Shown here: one piece after another, positions 20,549 through 30,369 of the stretch | Layout: the number at the start of each line of letters is the position of its first letter | How positions within the stretch are numbered: position 1 is the stretch's first letter | Source of the DNA: Piliocolobus tephrosceles | Lineage: Eukaryota > Chordata > Mammalia > Primates > Cercopithecidae | Length of the DNA stretch: 64,000 bases | Direction: 5' to 3' | Assembly: GCF_002776525.5 (NCBI RefSeq) | Contig: NC_045436.1 | Coordinates: forward strand, 104,854,027-104,918,026 | Translations under genes and position numbers: made by a program | Notes under the pieces: model-generated | Databases searched by the model: none | Told to the model about the DNA's origin: nothing | The model's input: the letters and a program-made list of their open reading frames with translations, nothing else

Positions 20549-21705
20549 GGCAGTCCCTACTTTGCAAGATTCTATATAAGTTTCAGTTACCATGGCTTAC
20601 TTAATCAACAGCAGCCTCCCAAAAATGTAGTTCAAATTTCATTCACTATGGCATGTTAACTGTGAATAATTTTGTAAAGTATAAGCTTTAAGGCCAGCTC
20701 TTAATCCACCAATCACTATGTAAATAACAGGTATGCATTATGATCAGTGACCAATCACATCATTTCTTTCAAAATCTGTCAGTGATTTGTCTCAGAGGAT
20801 CTGTTATTCAGCTCATGCGCAGACAGTACAGTGTGTAGTTGCATCGCCTCCTTGTCTTTTTTCTTTTCCCTCACCAAATATTTATTGCATACTCACCATG
20901 CTGGGTGCCAGACATAAAGATGTGAACAAGACACTCTCAGAGGGGCGGATGCATGGTTTGGGAGACTGATGAACCCATGTGACATTTTACAAAAATAGAT
21001 AATGAAAAGAGGGAATCAGCCAACAAAGATAAAATTGCAGCAGAGAAATGAAAAGTGGTCATCTTGGACATGAAATTCAAATCAAACTTAAGTGGAGTTG
21101 TAGAATAAATAACTGACTGAGAGACTGTTGACACTGTTACTGTTCAAGAGACTTTAAGTATGCAGCCAGGGGAACTTAGCGAAAGCAAACTCATTGACAT
21201 CAATGAGGGAAGTGCTTGTGATGAAAAGGATAAGCATGTCCCCACAAAGTGACATTAGCAAAAATTTTACATTAAAAGAACTTTCAGAGGTACTTCACAA
21301 CATTGGCATCTTACGAGATAGGAAGCTATCATTTAGAAATGTTGGAAGCTGCTCTATACTTAGGCGGGGTAATTTATCAAGACATAGAAAAGATGCTTAT
21401 GTGTATGTGAGAAGAAGGCAAGTACTGTTATGTCATAATGAGATTTTTACAAAGGAATAAAACACATTAATATTTCTGATGTTTTTTATTATGATATACT
21501 AGGTAAATATTAGTTTTACTATTTTTCACTTTATTATACATTTATGACTTACAGTAAGGGAGTTTTTAACATTTTGACAGAAATTTTCATGTGTCATGGG
21601 ACCATCATATTTTTTCTTCTTCATTATTAAGATTGCTTTGCATGATTTGAGCTTGTAAGATCTTTTTTTGTGGTCTCAAACTACCATACAAAGTAAGGAC
21701 TGCTG
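20549..21705 (+). mobile_element. Tigger-like (pogo-group) DNA transposon with decayed, deleted transposase
   Basis: The ends are inverted: left 'ggcagtccctactttgcaag', right '...ccatacaaagtaaggactgc', and 'ta' precedes the left end. A plus-strand frame with several stops reads 'ESANKDKIAAEK*KVVILDM' near 21020, which resembles the start of JRK/Tigger-type transposases. It continues to 'GELSESKLIDINEGS' and then 'FTLKELSEVLHNI' near 21270, which resembles their C-terminal region. The DNA-binding and catalytic core between them is absent. About 80 bp near 20875-20960 look L2-like rather than Tigger-like. The family name is uncertain, and it is a defunct element. Confidence 0.7.
20971..21172 (+). 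repeat. Copy B of the ~200-bp dispersed duplication (partner 15427-15626)
   Basis: Lies inside the Tigger-like element and carries its N-terminal transposase remnant in a frame that continues beyond the block. Copy A lacks that continuation, so B is more likely the original context. Differences between the copies concentrate in the last 70 bp. Confidence 0.9.
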
Positions 21706-21721
21706 GCATATTAAAAAAGGT

Positions 21722-22076
21722 GCCCACACCTATATACCACGGAATACTATGAAGTCATAAAAAAGGATGAGTTCATGTCCTTTGCAGGGACATGGGTGAA
21801 GCTAGAAACATTCATTCTAAGCAAACTATCACAAGGGCAGAAAACCAAATACCACATGTTCTCACTCATAGGTGGGAGTTGAACAATGAGAACACATGGA
21901 CACAGGGTGGGGAACATCAGACACTGGGGCCTGTCGGGGGAGGTCTGGGGGAGGGATAGCATTAGGATATATACTTATAGTAAATGACAGGTGGATGGAT
22001 TCAGCAAACCAACATGACACATGTATACCTATGTAACAAACCTGCACGTTGTGCACATGTACACTAGGACTGAAAG

Positions 22077-22078
<2 letters not shown>
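21722..22078 (+). mobile_element. L1PA-type LINE, 5'-truncated 3' end
   Basis: Starts within the end of L1 ORF2 ('ggaatactatgaagtcataa', 'gagttcatgtcctttgcagg') and runs through the 3' UTR ('caatgagaacacatggacac', 'ggcctgtcgggggagg', 'cctgcacgttgtgcacatgt'). It is little diverged, so a primate-age insertion. The expected poly-A tail has become an (AAT)n array. Confidence 0.95.

Positions 22079-22123
<45 letters not shown>
22078..22123. repeat. (AAT)n microsatellite in the L1 tail
   Basis: About 14-15 ATA units directly follow the L1 3' UTR end 'actgaaagtat', showing expansion of the L1 tail into a trinucleotide repeat. Confidence 0.97.
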
Positions 22124-22125
<2 letters not shown>

Positions 22126-22129
22126 GAAA

Positions 22130-22515
22130 AACAGAGAGACATACCAGGGAATATAATATGAGGAAGAGGTTACCTACTGGAATGCCTCATCTCTAATTAA
22201 GCATTAGAATTAATTATCCTTTGCCAGGTAACTATGCCAACTTTTAGTCTGTTTTTAAAAAAACAAACAGGAAATGGTAAAAAAGAAAAAAATTATAAAA
22301 AGATAAAAAAGGTGTCCATACAATTAATATTTTCAGATACTATCACTTTAAATTGGAAACTACGATCAATATTTCCTATGCCAAGCTGTAGTAAAAGACT
22401 TCACAAACCAGAAAAGACACTGAGAAAACATCCTGAAAAAAATAGTTTTGAAATTGTTCAGTGGTTGATGAAAGTCAATTACATGGCACTGTAGAGACTC
22501 TATAGAAAGGTGTAT
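22130..22515. other. Unique A-rich noncoding sequence
   Basis: No repeat family was recognised. It includes an A-rich patch at 22250-22315. The 86-codon frame at 22234-22494 is lysine-rich because of A-richness, not because of a known domain. Confidence 0.4.
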
Positions 22516-22519
22516 AATG

Positions 22520-22880
22520 CAGGTTGAGCATCCCTAATCAAAATAGCTGAAATCTGAAATGCTTACAATCTGAAACTTTTTGAGTGCCAATATGATGCCA
22601 CAAGTAGAAAATTCTATACCTGACCACTTATAACAGGTCACAGTCAAAATAAAGCCAAAACTTTGCTTCATGCATACAATTACTAAAAATACTGTGTAAA
22701 ATTGCATTCTGGCTATGTGTATTAGGTATTATAATGAGACATAAATGAATTCTGTGTTTAGACTTGGGTCCCTTTCCCTAAGATGTCTCATTAAGTATAT
22801 ACAAATATTCCAACATCCAGAAAAGTCCAAAATTTGAAACACTTCTGGTCCCGAGCACTTCAGGTAAAGACTAGTTAGCC
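22520..22880 (+). mobile_element. MER2-type DNA transposon (Tigger-related, non-autonomous)
   Basis: Begins 'caggttgagcatccctaat' and shows the internal MER2 landmarks in order: 'ctgaaactttttgagtgcca', 'tgatgccacaagtagaaaat', 'tagacttgggtccctttccc' and 'gaaacacttctggtcccgag'. The right end is degraded ('ttcaggtaaagactagttag' instead of a clean inverted copy). Full length for MER2 (~345 bp). Confidence 0.9.
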
Positions 22881-22889
22881 TATATATAA

Positions 22890-23735
22890 AAAATGTTTCC
22901 CTACTAGTATTCTGATGCCACAATTACTATTGAAGATATGGCAATTAAAGAAGCAACTTTGCCAAGGGACTAGGGAGGTAACCTGAGCCCCACTGGAAAT
23001 ATCGGATTCTATCTGCCCTACAGTGTGAGACTAGAAATGCCGCTGTTAGACTGTGGAATATTCTTTTCAGGATGAAGTTATCTCCATAATGTCTTCACCA
23101 TATTCAGTAAAGCCAGGCAGAACTGGGATGAGGGTATGGCTGATGAAATAGATGCCTTGGGCTAATTGGCTGACTAGTCACTGTCATTCATTCAACCAAT
23201 AATTTCTACCAATAGTTTCTACCACATTCAAAGCCCCAAAGTCATAGCTGAATAACTCAGTTATCTCTTTTTTTTCTTGCGAGGGTGTCTTGATCACATG
23301 GATCACATATTTGAAATAATAGCAGGCAAACCCCAGCTACAATTACATAAATTCTTCACTTAATGCAGAGAGTTGTTTAGGAGATGCCATTTTGGAAGAT
23401 TCAACAAAGACTTTGATAATTTTTGCATATGACTAAATCCTGGGGAAAATGTTCCTCTTTATTTGTGGAGAGAGTTCGTCAGAATAGATTCAGCTTGCCA
23501 GTTGTATTAGACCCATTTTATACATCACTCCAGATCTGCCTTGCCCCATCTGCCTGTCTCCTTCCCTCAGCCCCTGTCCATTTCCCTGCTTCCCTGACAG
23601 ATCCACTCGCTCACACTGTTCCTGTGATTGCAAAGCCCTCATTGCCCCAGTCTCATTTTCTAATGCTTGTGGTTGTTCTAGCCTCTCCTGTGGATGAGGG
23701 CCAGGCTCCAGCATGGTCTTCATGTGGGGAAATGC
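22890..23735. other. Unique noncoding sequence
   Basis: Nothing was named with confidence. Open frames 23423-23743 (plus, 106 codons) and 23490-23723 (minus) overlap on opposite strands and lie next to the LTR-like segment. They show no known domain. Confidence 0.4.
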
Positions 23736-23739
23736 AGCA

Positions 23740-24165
23740 GTGAAGGTGCCAATTTCTGACCTAACTTGTGTATGGGGCTCTGGCTTCCCCAGTGGCCTGC
23801 CCTGGGGGGACTAGAACACATGACTGGTAAACACAGGGGAGCTAACACCCCAGCGAGGAACTCTGACCAATAAAAGACAGAGACAGAAAGGAGCCAGTGG
23901 ACACTTGCTTGCCCTTCTTCTCTCTGACAGGCTATTCTAAGATGCAGTGGTTTTCTTTAGCCTCGCTGGAAATATCCAGCATGACTAAGCTACCAGGGAT
24001 GCGGTGTCAACTTGGGAACATATGACCTTGTGTCTGCTTTCCCTCTTTCCCTGCCTAGATTTACCTCCTATGCTTGCTTTCCTAGGATTCCCTCAATAAA
24101 GCATTGACATTGAGATTTGCCTTATGTCCTTTTTTCTAGGAACCCAAGCAAAGATACCAGTGTCT
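23740..24165 (+). mobile_element. LTR-like segment (possible ERV solo LTR remnant)
   Basis: 'gaccaataaaagacagagac', then a pyrimidine-rich stretch, then 'ccctcaataaagcattgaca' and 'ctaggaacccaagcaaaga' imitate the R/U5 layout of old LTRs. I could not fix the family or boundaries, and there is no retroviral gene nearby. Confidence 0.4.
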
Positions 24166-24169
24166 GCTA

Positions 24170-25250
24170 AACATAATCAAGGGCTAGTTTTAAAACACTC
24201 TGGAGGCCTATAAGGACACTGGCTTATGTCATTACTAGTTATATTTTTACTAGTTTCTTAATCTGTTACAAAAAACCCCTTAAAACCCAACAGACAAAAC
24301 AAACACCTCCACACAAAAAATACAATATTTATTTAATAAATCCTACTTTGTATGCCATATGGTTAATGCTAATCCCTTTTGAGGGTTTAAGATGGCACTA
24401 TCCCAAAGGCAATGTTGATGAGAGAAAGCATAAGCACATGTAAGCTATCACAAAAATAACTTAAATATGAGTACACCTGAGCCTCCAAAGATTTCCAGGT
24501 AATGAATGAAATGGTTTGTCAAAATGTTTCATTCTGCTATTAAAGCCACTAATAATGATAATAAGAATTATTTGTATGAGACCAGATAGAGAAGATAGAT
24601 CACTCCAAAAATTAAATTTTAGGGATTGTTGCTGTCTTTACTTCTTTTTCCTGGTCCATGAAGCTCCACCATCTGCCTGAAGAGCTCACAGAGAGGAGGT
24701 ACCTAAATTAACATAGACATAATTATTCAAAATAATTTTCATTGGAAAAAGAAATACCATTTTAAAAGATAGGGAAAGGCATTCAACCTATCGTTCTGTA
24801 GCACAGTCGACAAGGTGTACAGGCCTTAATAGGTCAACACACAGATACTGTGCCACATAAAAATGGGTTTTCTTCCCTGTTACTGCCTTCTGGTCCTGAA
24901 AACCATTAATCCTATTAATTGCATATCAAAAGACTGGTAGCAATTCTACAAATGAGTAAACATAGAGATAAAAGTATAATCATACTAGTCCAGCAAATTG
25001 GATTCAGGTCTTCATTGAACAATCCTATTTCAATTCAGCAATTTTATTATCACTGTTACTGGAACAAATCACTTTATTAAACAGAAGAAGCTTTTGTGGA
25101 GAAATTTCTTCTTGTGGGCAACATTATGAAGCGCTCTAACATAAAAACAGCACTTATACTTGTCAAGGGATTTCTTTAGGCAATTCAACTAATGGCTTGT
25201 GACAGGTAGGACTTGAAATGTTCATTCAAGCCTTCCATTTTGCTATGAGG
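24170..25250. other. Unique noncoding sequence
   Basis: About 1.1 kb, AT-rich, with no named repeat, no long open frame and no RNA gene seen. Confidence 0.45.
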
Positions 25251-25255
25251 CTGTA

Positions 25256-25432
25256 TTTTTTTTTTTTTTTTTTCATTCTAAGGAAAAAAGGTCCTTTCAA
25301 TGCTTTTAGTGGAATTAATATTTTTAGTAAGGAGTTTGCTGACAAGAGGATCTCTCTCTCTCTCCCAACACCTCCCTCTCTTCCTTCCTTCCTCCCTCCT
25401 TCTCTTCTTCCCACCCTCCCTCCTCCTCTCTG
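25256..25432. repeat. Poly-T (18) and polypyrimidine (CT/CCTT)n tract
   Basis: T18 at 25256-25273, then at 25350-25432 almost only C and T ('ctctctctctctcccaac', 'cttccttccttcctccctcc'). Strongly strand-asymmetric, which creates glutamate/arginine/glycine-rich pseudo-frames on the other strand. Confidence 0.93.
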
Positions 25433-25786
25433 GAGGCAGTGGAGTTTCAGGAACAAAACTATTGGAGAATAGAACAGCATTTATTTGTATTTAATTAAGG
25501 TAGACCATTCCCTAGGAAATTTTGCACAGGAGCCCTTAAAATATTTGAACAACTCACCCTATTCCTAGGCTAGACTAGAAAATGAACAAAATTGAAATGA
25601 TGATCAACCATCAGCTTGCTTTCTAAATTCCCTGGGACAACTAGGGCCCTGGGGAGGTGAGACGAGAGGCAGGAATGGAGTCTGGCTCCTTAGCTGCTGT
25701 GGGACTTGGAGCTGAGGGAATCAAAGACAGAATCCTAGGGAAACGGTGGGCTCAGAACTTACCAGGCTGATTTAAAACAATGCTAC

Positions 25787-25985
25787 CTAGTAGAACTTTC
25801 TGTGATGATGAAAATGTTCTCTGTGCGCTGTCCATTATGGTAGCCACTGACTGTCAACCTGTGGCTGGGATCTCTCAAAATGTGGACAGTGCCACTGAGG
25901 AAATAAAATTTTAATTCTATTTGATTTCAGTTAATTTAAATTTGGATATTGGCTATCACATTAAACGGCAAGGTCTAAAGTGTTA
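25787..25985 (+). repeat. Old hAT-type DNA transposon fossil
   Basis: 'tagaactttctgtgatgatg', 'gcgctgtccattatggtagc', 'agtgccactgaggaaataaa' and 'tcagttaatttaaatttgg' follow a common mammalian hAT-derived repeat in which a 'ctgtccaatacggtagccac' terminus is repeated inverted at the far end. I cannot settle the family name. The right end is decayed. Confidence 0.6.
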
Positions 25986-25989
25986 GAAC

Positions 25990-26340
25990 TATGAGGTCTA
26001 AGCAGAGAAGTAAAAACTTTCTCCAGAGAGAAAGGTCTTTAATAAGATTTGGCAAGACATGGTGAAATGTTCAGGAGCGTGAGAAAAGGTCGAAAGATAT
26101 CAGTAGAAACTGAAAAACTCCCACATGAAATACTGACATTTGGTCACCGATTAAAATAATACTTTAAAAAAATATTAAATATAGACCTAAGCAGATTAAA
26201 TCACCCTATAATATTAGGTCTTAATAAACTGAATATCCCTTAAAATACTGTTCTAGAGACAGAATCAAAGTTGGTCAACCAAGGCCACAGATCCAGCACA
26301 GATTGCTGTAAACTTTAAATAAATAGTCAAAAAGATTATT
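25990..26340. other. Unique noncoding sequence
   Basis: AT-rich; nothing recognised. Confidence 0.4.
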
Positions 26341-26344
26341 TTTT

Positions 26345-26460
26345 TGATCAGTAAACTTGATAAATTATGAAATGAACATTTGACAAATTGATTTTTTTCA
26401 ACGAATTGGTTACTTTGCATATTGGTCATTTGGTAAAATGGCTTTCAGTGAATTGGGCAG
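26345..26460. repeat. Short motif-repeat block, family unknown
   Basis: A loosely repeated word of 15-18 bp ('caacgaattggtt', 'gcatattggtc', 'atttggtaaaatggc', 'cagtgaattgggc'), as seen in the ends of some old DNA transposons built from sub-terminal repeats. No family was assigned. Confidence 0.35.
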
Positions 26461-26474
26461 CTGTTCTCATCTCT

Positions 26475-26665
26475 CTGTGCTGTTTTGCATGTTCCAGGAT
26501 GCTTGAACTGTCCCTCTAATATAGAAAAGCCCATCCTTTCCCATCCTCCTTTGCCTGGGAAACTCCTACACATCATTAAGATCCAAGTACATGCCACCTC
26601 CTCTGTAAAGTCCACCCAGATTTCCTCACCCCATGTCCACAGGCAGAACTAACTGCTAACTTCTG
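26475..26665 (+). repeat. L2 LINE fragment
   Basis: 'tgcctgggaaactcctacac', 'agatccaagtacatgccacc' and 'tctgtaaagtccacccagat' match the L2 sense pattern ('tgcctggaacgc ... ctcagctcaaatgtcacctcctc'). Confidence 0.75.
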
Positions 26666-27129
26666 TGGGTTTCCAAAGGGATTGGCAACTGTGAGGATGA
26701 GATAAACCTAGAACTGCTGGTGACATTTCTGCTCAATAGTGGAGATTCTGCCTGAAAACAATAGAACAGGTAGGAAAGTTGAGCCAAGAGATGAAGAAAA
26801 AAGGACAGATTTCTGATGACATCATTTTAATACCTGGATCTTGCCATACCTATTAACCCTCACAATTTCCAGTTACATGGAAAGTTTTTTTCCTTTTTGA
26901 TTAAGACATTTTTGAATTTTTTTTATTTCTGAAACTAAAAGCATCCAACCAATGCAGACATATCTGTGTTTAGAAAGTTGAAAGTCATATTCACTTGAAA
27001 TCTGCTTGTAACTTCTACTCTTTAGCCCTAGTTTTGCATCCACTTTCCCATCTGTGTGATTCCTGTTTTATGCATGAGGCTGCCATATACCTCCATGTCT
27101 TAGATTACCCAGAATAAACACATCCAGGT

Positions 27130-27684
27130 GTAATCTCATGAACCAGTAGGCTGCAGTGCCAGGTAGCATAGCATGGGGGAGTGCACACCTGAAGGGTGTC
27201 GAGCTCTATTCTGTGCCCCTTTTCCTGAGACAGGGTCCACCTCGAGCATGTTGCAAAGGTGGGGGTATTTTTCTGTGAAAACCACATGTGTTATGGTTTT
27301 CTTTTAAGGACTCAGGCTCTGGGATCAGGATGCTTAGGTGAAAGTCCCTGCTCTGTTATTTAGCAGCTGAGTGACCTTAGCAAAATTACTTACCCTCTTC
27401 ATGTCTCATTTTTCACACCTAAAAATGGGAATATTGGTAAATGCACTACCTCATAGAACTGTGGAGGAATTCGTGAGGCCTTAATTGTCAGCTCTATGAC
27501 TACTTTTTAGGGTACTTGATGTGGGTTCCCGCCCCTCCCTAACCCCCTAAGGAATGCTCGAGGTGGGCCCTGTCTCATGAAGAGGGGCACAGAACAGAGC
27601 TGGACACCCTCAGGTGTGCACTCCCCTGCTGTCAGCCACCCGACACTGCTTTACCCTTCGATCTGCTGCCTACTAGTTCACGAG
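27130..27684. repeat. Imperfect inverted repeat flanking a MIR
   Basis: The left arm (27130-27249) is the reverse complement of the right arm (27554-27684). Over the innermost ~75 bp (27175-27249 against 27554-27627) I count about 7 differences. Shared words are 'atgctcgaggtgg', 'aggggcacagaa' and 'caggtgtgcactccc'. Further out the arms match at 'gcctact.gttca.gag', with an extra ~18 bp in the right arm. The ~300-bp spacer holds a MIR. The arm sequence matches no family I can name. Confidence 0.88.
27300..27490 (+). repeat. MIR SINE
   Basis: Nearly full forward MIR: 'ggactcaggctctgggatca', 'gctgagtgaccttagcaaaa', 'cacctaaaaatgggaatatt' and 'tacctcatagaactgtgg'. It lies in the spacer of the inverted repeat. 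Confidence 0.9.
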
Positions 27685-27840
27685 GTTTTTGTTTGTTTGT
27701 TTGTCTTTTGAGATGGGGGAATCTCACAATGCCTCCCACAGTGTTGTCCAGACTGGTCTCAAATTTCTGGATTCAAGTGATCCTCCTGCCTCAGCTTCCC
27801 AAGTAGCTAGGACTATAGGCATGAGCCACTATGCTCAGCT
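27685..27840 (-). mobile_element. Old Alu monomer or truncated AluJ
   Basis: A reverse, half-length Alu: TTTG-rich tail, 'ctggtctcaaatttctggat', 'caagtgatcctcctgcctca' and 'ccaagtagctaggactatag'. Length and divergence suit a free left monomer (FLAM) or a deleted AluJ. It abuts the right arm of the inverted repeat; an imperfect duplication 'ctagttcacgag'/'ctaattcatgac' may flank it. Confidence 0.75.
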
Positions 27841-27849
27841 AATTCATGA

Positions 27850-28230
27850 CCATTTAAAAGCTTTATCAAATCAGGGCAAGTTGCCCCACTTAGGCTAATC
27901 CAAGATAGCTTTGAGACAGAATTTCACGCCGGACTAAAGTAAAAGAGCTGTTAAAATGACCTAGATGAAGGAAGAGGCATTAAGCCAGATTGCACTTACC
28001 ATGGAAGACTTAAAGGAAAGTACGAAAAGGAAGGTGAGAGGATGTGCCGACTTTTGAAACCACTCTTCTCTTCTAGTTTTAGTTCTTGTGTTTGGACTCC
28101 TGCCATTGCCAATACTTCTGCTATTTTCTAAATTTTGTAATGTGGTGGTAGCAGATGCGTCAAAACTCTCCAAAAGAAATGCCCTTCCCATAGTAAAATG
28201 ACACCCAGGTTTGGGATCTTTCTCTCTGGT
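27850..28230. other. Unique noncoding sequence
   Basis: No named repeat; the minus-strand frame 27961-28191 has no domain. Confidence 0.4.
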
Positions 28231-28234
28231 TTCA

Positions 28235-28355
28235 AACTTAGGATCTCCTTCTTAGGCAAGATATTTAATTTCTTTCTCTCATCTATAAAATGGGATGGTG
28301 ATAATACAACCTCATAGAGTTATGTGAATGTTAAATAAAGTGATGCAAGAGAAGC
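28235..28355 (+). repeat. MIR SINE fragment
   Basis: 'ttctctcatctataaaatgg', 'gatggtgataatacaacctc' and 'atagagttatgtgaatgtta' match the forward MIR core. Confidence 0.8.
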
Positions 28356-28359
28356 TGTA

Positions 28360-29143
28360 AGAGCATTTTATGTGCTTATGTTATTAATTATGGTTTCCCA
28401 TAGTTTTAGCAAACAGAGTTTCTACCAAACTTATTTTGTATGGGCTCTGCACCACATACATCTCTATACACAGATGCTGCTTAGTGAGAATAGTTACACA
28501 GGTGTGCACCCAGAGCTCATCCATGAGAAACTTCCCCCAGAAGTTTCAGATAGATATAAGAGAGGAAAGCAATTGGATTTTAGTAATTTGCACTAGAGTG
28601 TGAATGATTGATAGACTTATCTCACTCTTCCCAGTGATGCTTACTTGTTAACGCAAATGAGTCTCTTACTTCTGAACTGAGCCAGGCAGTAGGAAAAGAC
28701 TCTTTTTCTTAAATCACACGGTGAGGCTTTTTGTTCCTATTTATTTCTGTTTGCAAAACAGATCCTGAAAGAGAAAATGGGAACATGAGTAGAATAATTT
28801 AGGGTTCATAGAACTGAAATTGGGCAGAAGAATCATCTGCCCTGAAATACCTTGGAATAATCCTGGATCCATTATTAAGAGAGATGAGAAATGGCATTGG
28901 AATGAGAGGTAATAGGAGTTGTGGCTTCCAGTCCCCAGAGGGGTATGATGTTAAGTTGGCTCTGCTTCAGTGTAACCATGGCCACCCCCATCTGTTCCTC
29001 TCTCCTACAGTGAAGAGGGGACAGGACAGCCCCAAGGTAGCCTGAATGTTTAACCCATCTGGGTCGTGAGCACCTTTGATTCTCTCAGCTGGGAAGTTGG
29101 GCAGGTTGGTGCCTCTGAGATTTAGATGTAAAATCTTCAAGAC
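28360..29143. other. Unique noncoding sequence
   Basis: No gene or named repeat was seen in ~780 bp. Confidence 0.4.
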
Positions 29144-29156
29144 AATTTAGGAATCA

Positions 29157-29466
29157 GGCCTGGTATGGTGGCTCACGCCTGTAATCCCAGCACTTTGGGA
29201 GGCTGAGACTGTGGATCACCTGAGGTCAGGAGTTCGAGACCAGCCTGGCCAACATGGTGAAGTCCCGTCTCTGCTAAAGATACAAAAAAAAAAAAAAAAA
29301 AAAAAAAATAGCTGGGCGTGGTGGCATGCACACTTATAGTCCCAGCTACTTGGGAGGCTGAGGCAGGAGAATCTGGGAGACAGAGGTTGCAGTGAGCTGA
29401 GATTGCACCACTGCACTCCAGCCTGGGCAACAAGAGTGGAGCTCCTTCTCAAAAAAAAAAAAAAAG
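29157..29466 (+). mobile_element. AluS-type SINE
   Basis: Forward full-length Alu. It begins 'ggcctggtatggtggctcac', has a mid-element A26 run in place of the usual short A-rich linker, and ends in poly-A. It is flanked by a perfect 13-bp target duplication 'aatttaggaatca' at 29144-29156 and 29467-29479. A few bases are missing after 'aggagaatc' in the right arm. Confidence 0.96.
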
Positions 29467-29479
29467 AATTTAGGAATCA

Positions 29480-30265
29480 AATCATGTCTTGTTCTATTCA
29501 GCTGCCTTCTCCCATGACCCACCATCTGACTCTAGAAATATTGGCTTAGGTAGATACTAAGTCTAGTCATTATATGCACTTCATCCCTGATTACCATTCA
29601 TTATAGCAAACACTCATTCAGTCATTCCATAAGTAGTCTGGTAGGTGTGCACATGTGTATGGACAAGGATAGTAAGGGGTCACTGTGGAAAACCGCATGC
29701 TTTGGCTTGGCCCTCAAGTCATTTAACTTTCAGTTCTGGAACACTTCTAATAATATTTGAGTCAGAACACATCCCCAGGTCTCATGCCATCTCTGAAGAT
29801 AGGGTCAAGAATGATGTGATGCTGAATAGTGTCTTTTACAAAGATTATTTGATATTAAAAAGAGGAAGAGTGAAAAGAAAATACCACTACTCCCTTTCCT
29901 TTATTAAAATGACTGTGTCTAAAAAGCCAGATGGAAATGTCCCCTGCTCCCACTGCTTCCAGAAGCATCCTTGGGTCGCCCCCTCCCCCACCCTGTAGCC
30001 TGTTGCTGGAGAAGCCCTGATGCTGGGATCTGCCATCTGAGAAGCCATAGTGGTGGAGAAGCAGACAGGTGCCGATTCAGCTTGCCTTTGCGTCTTCTGA
30101 CTTATTCACTTAGTGCAACTGAGAGCTTATTTCTTGCCGGGCGGTCAACGGCTGCTTTCACAACTAGTTGTTCTACATTTTTTAGCAGCAGCAGTGTACT
30201 GAATCCACTGTTTTACTGAATTTACAAAAGTTACAGCTGAAAATACCAGCATTTACTGAACACAA
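29480..30265. other. Unique noncoding sequence
   Basis: The plus-strand frames 29645-29998 (117 codons) and 29971-30219 have no domain, no splice-like boundaries and no similarity I recognise. I read them as chance. Confidence 0.4.
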
Positions 30266-30269
30266 GATG

Positions 30270-30365
30270 ATCTCAAGAGAATTCATTCATTCACTCATTG
30301 ATTCTTTCAACCAAAATTTACTAAGCATATACTCTGACAGGCATTAATCTCTAGGTAACTTAAGG
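30270..30365 (-). repeat. L2 LINE 3' end
   Basis: 'gaattcattcattcactcat', 'caaaatttactaagcatata' and 'gacaggcattaatctctagg' match the reverse L2 3' end. Confidence 0.65.
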
Positions 30366-30369
30366 TCTC

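Noticed and set aside
21194..21460. 88-codon frame as a possible small gene
   Set aside because: It matches the C-terminal character of Tigger-type transposases, lies inside a transposon and is preceded by stops in the parent frame, so a relic, not a gene.
23423..23743. 106-codon frame next to an LTR-like segment, considered as a retroviral remnant
   Set aside because: No retroviral domain or motif visible, and an overlapping opposite-strand frame suggests chance.
29645..29998. 117-codon plus-strand frame in unique DNA
   Set aside because: No domain and no plausible exon boundaries or neighbouring exons; length is within chance for 64 kb on six frames.
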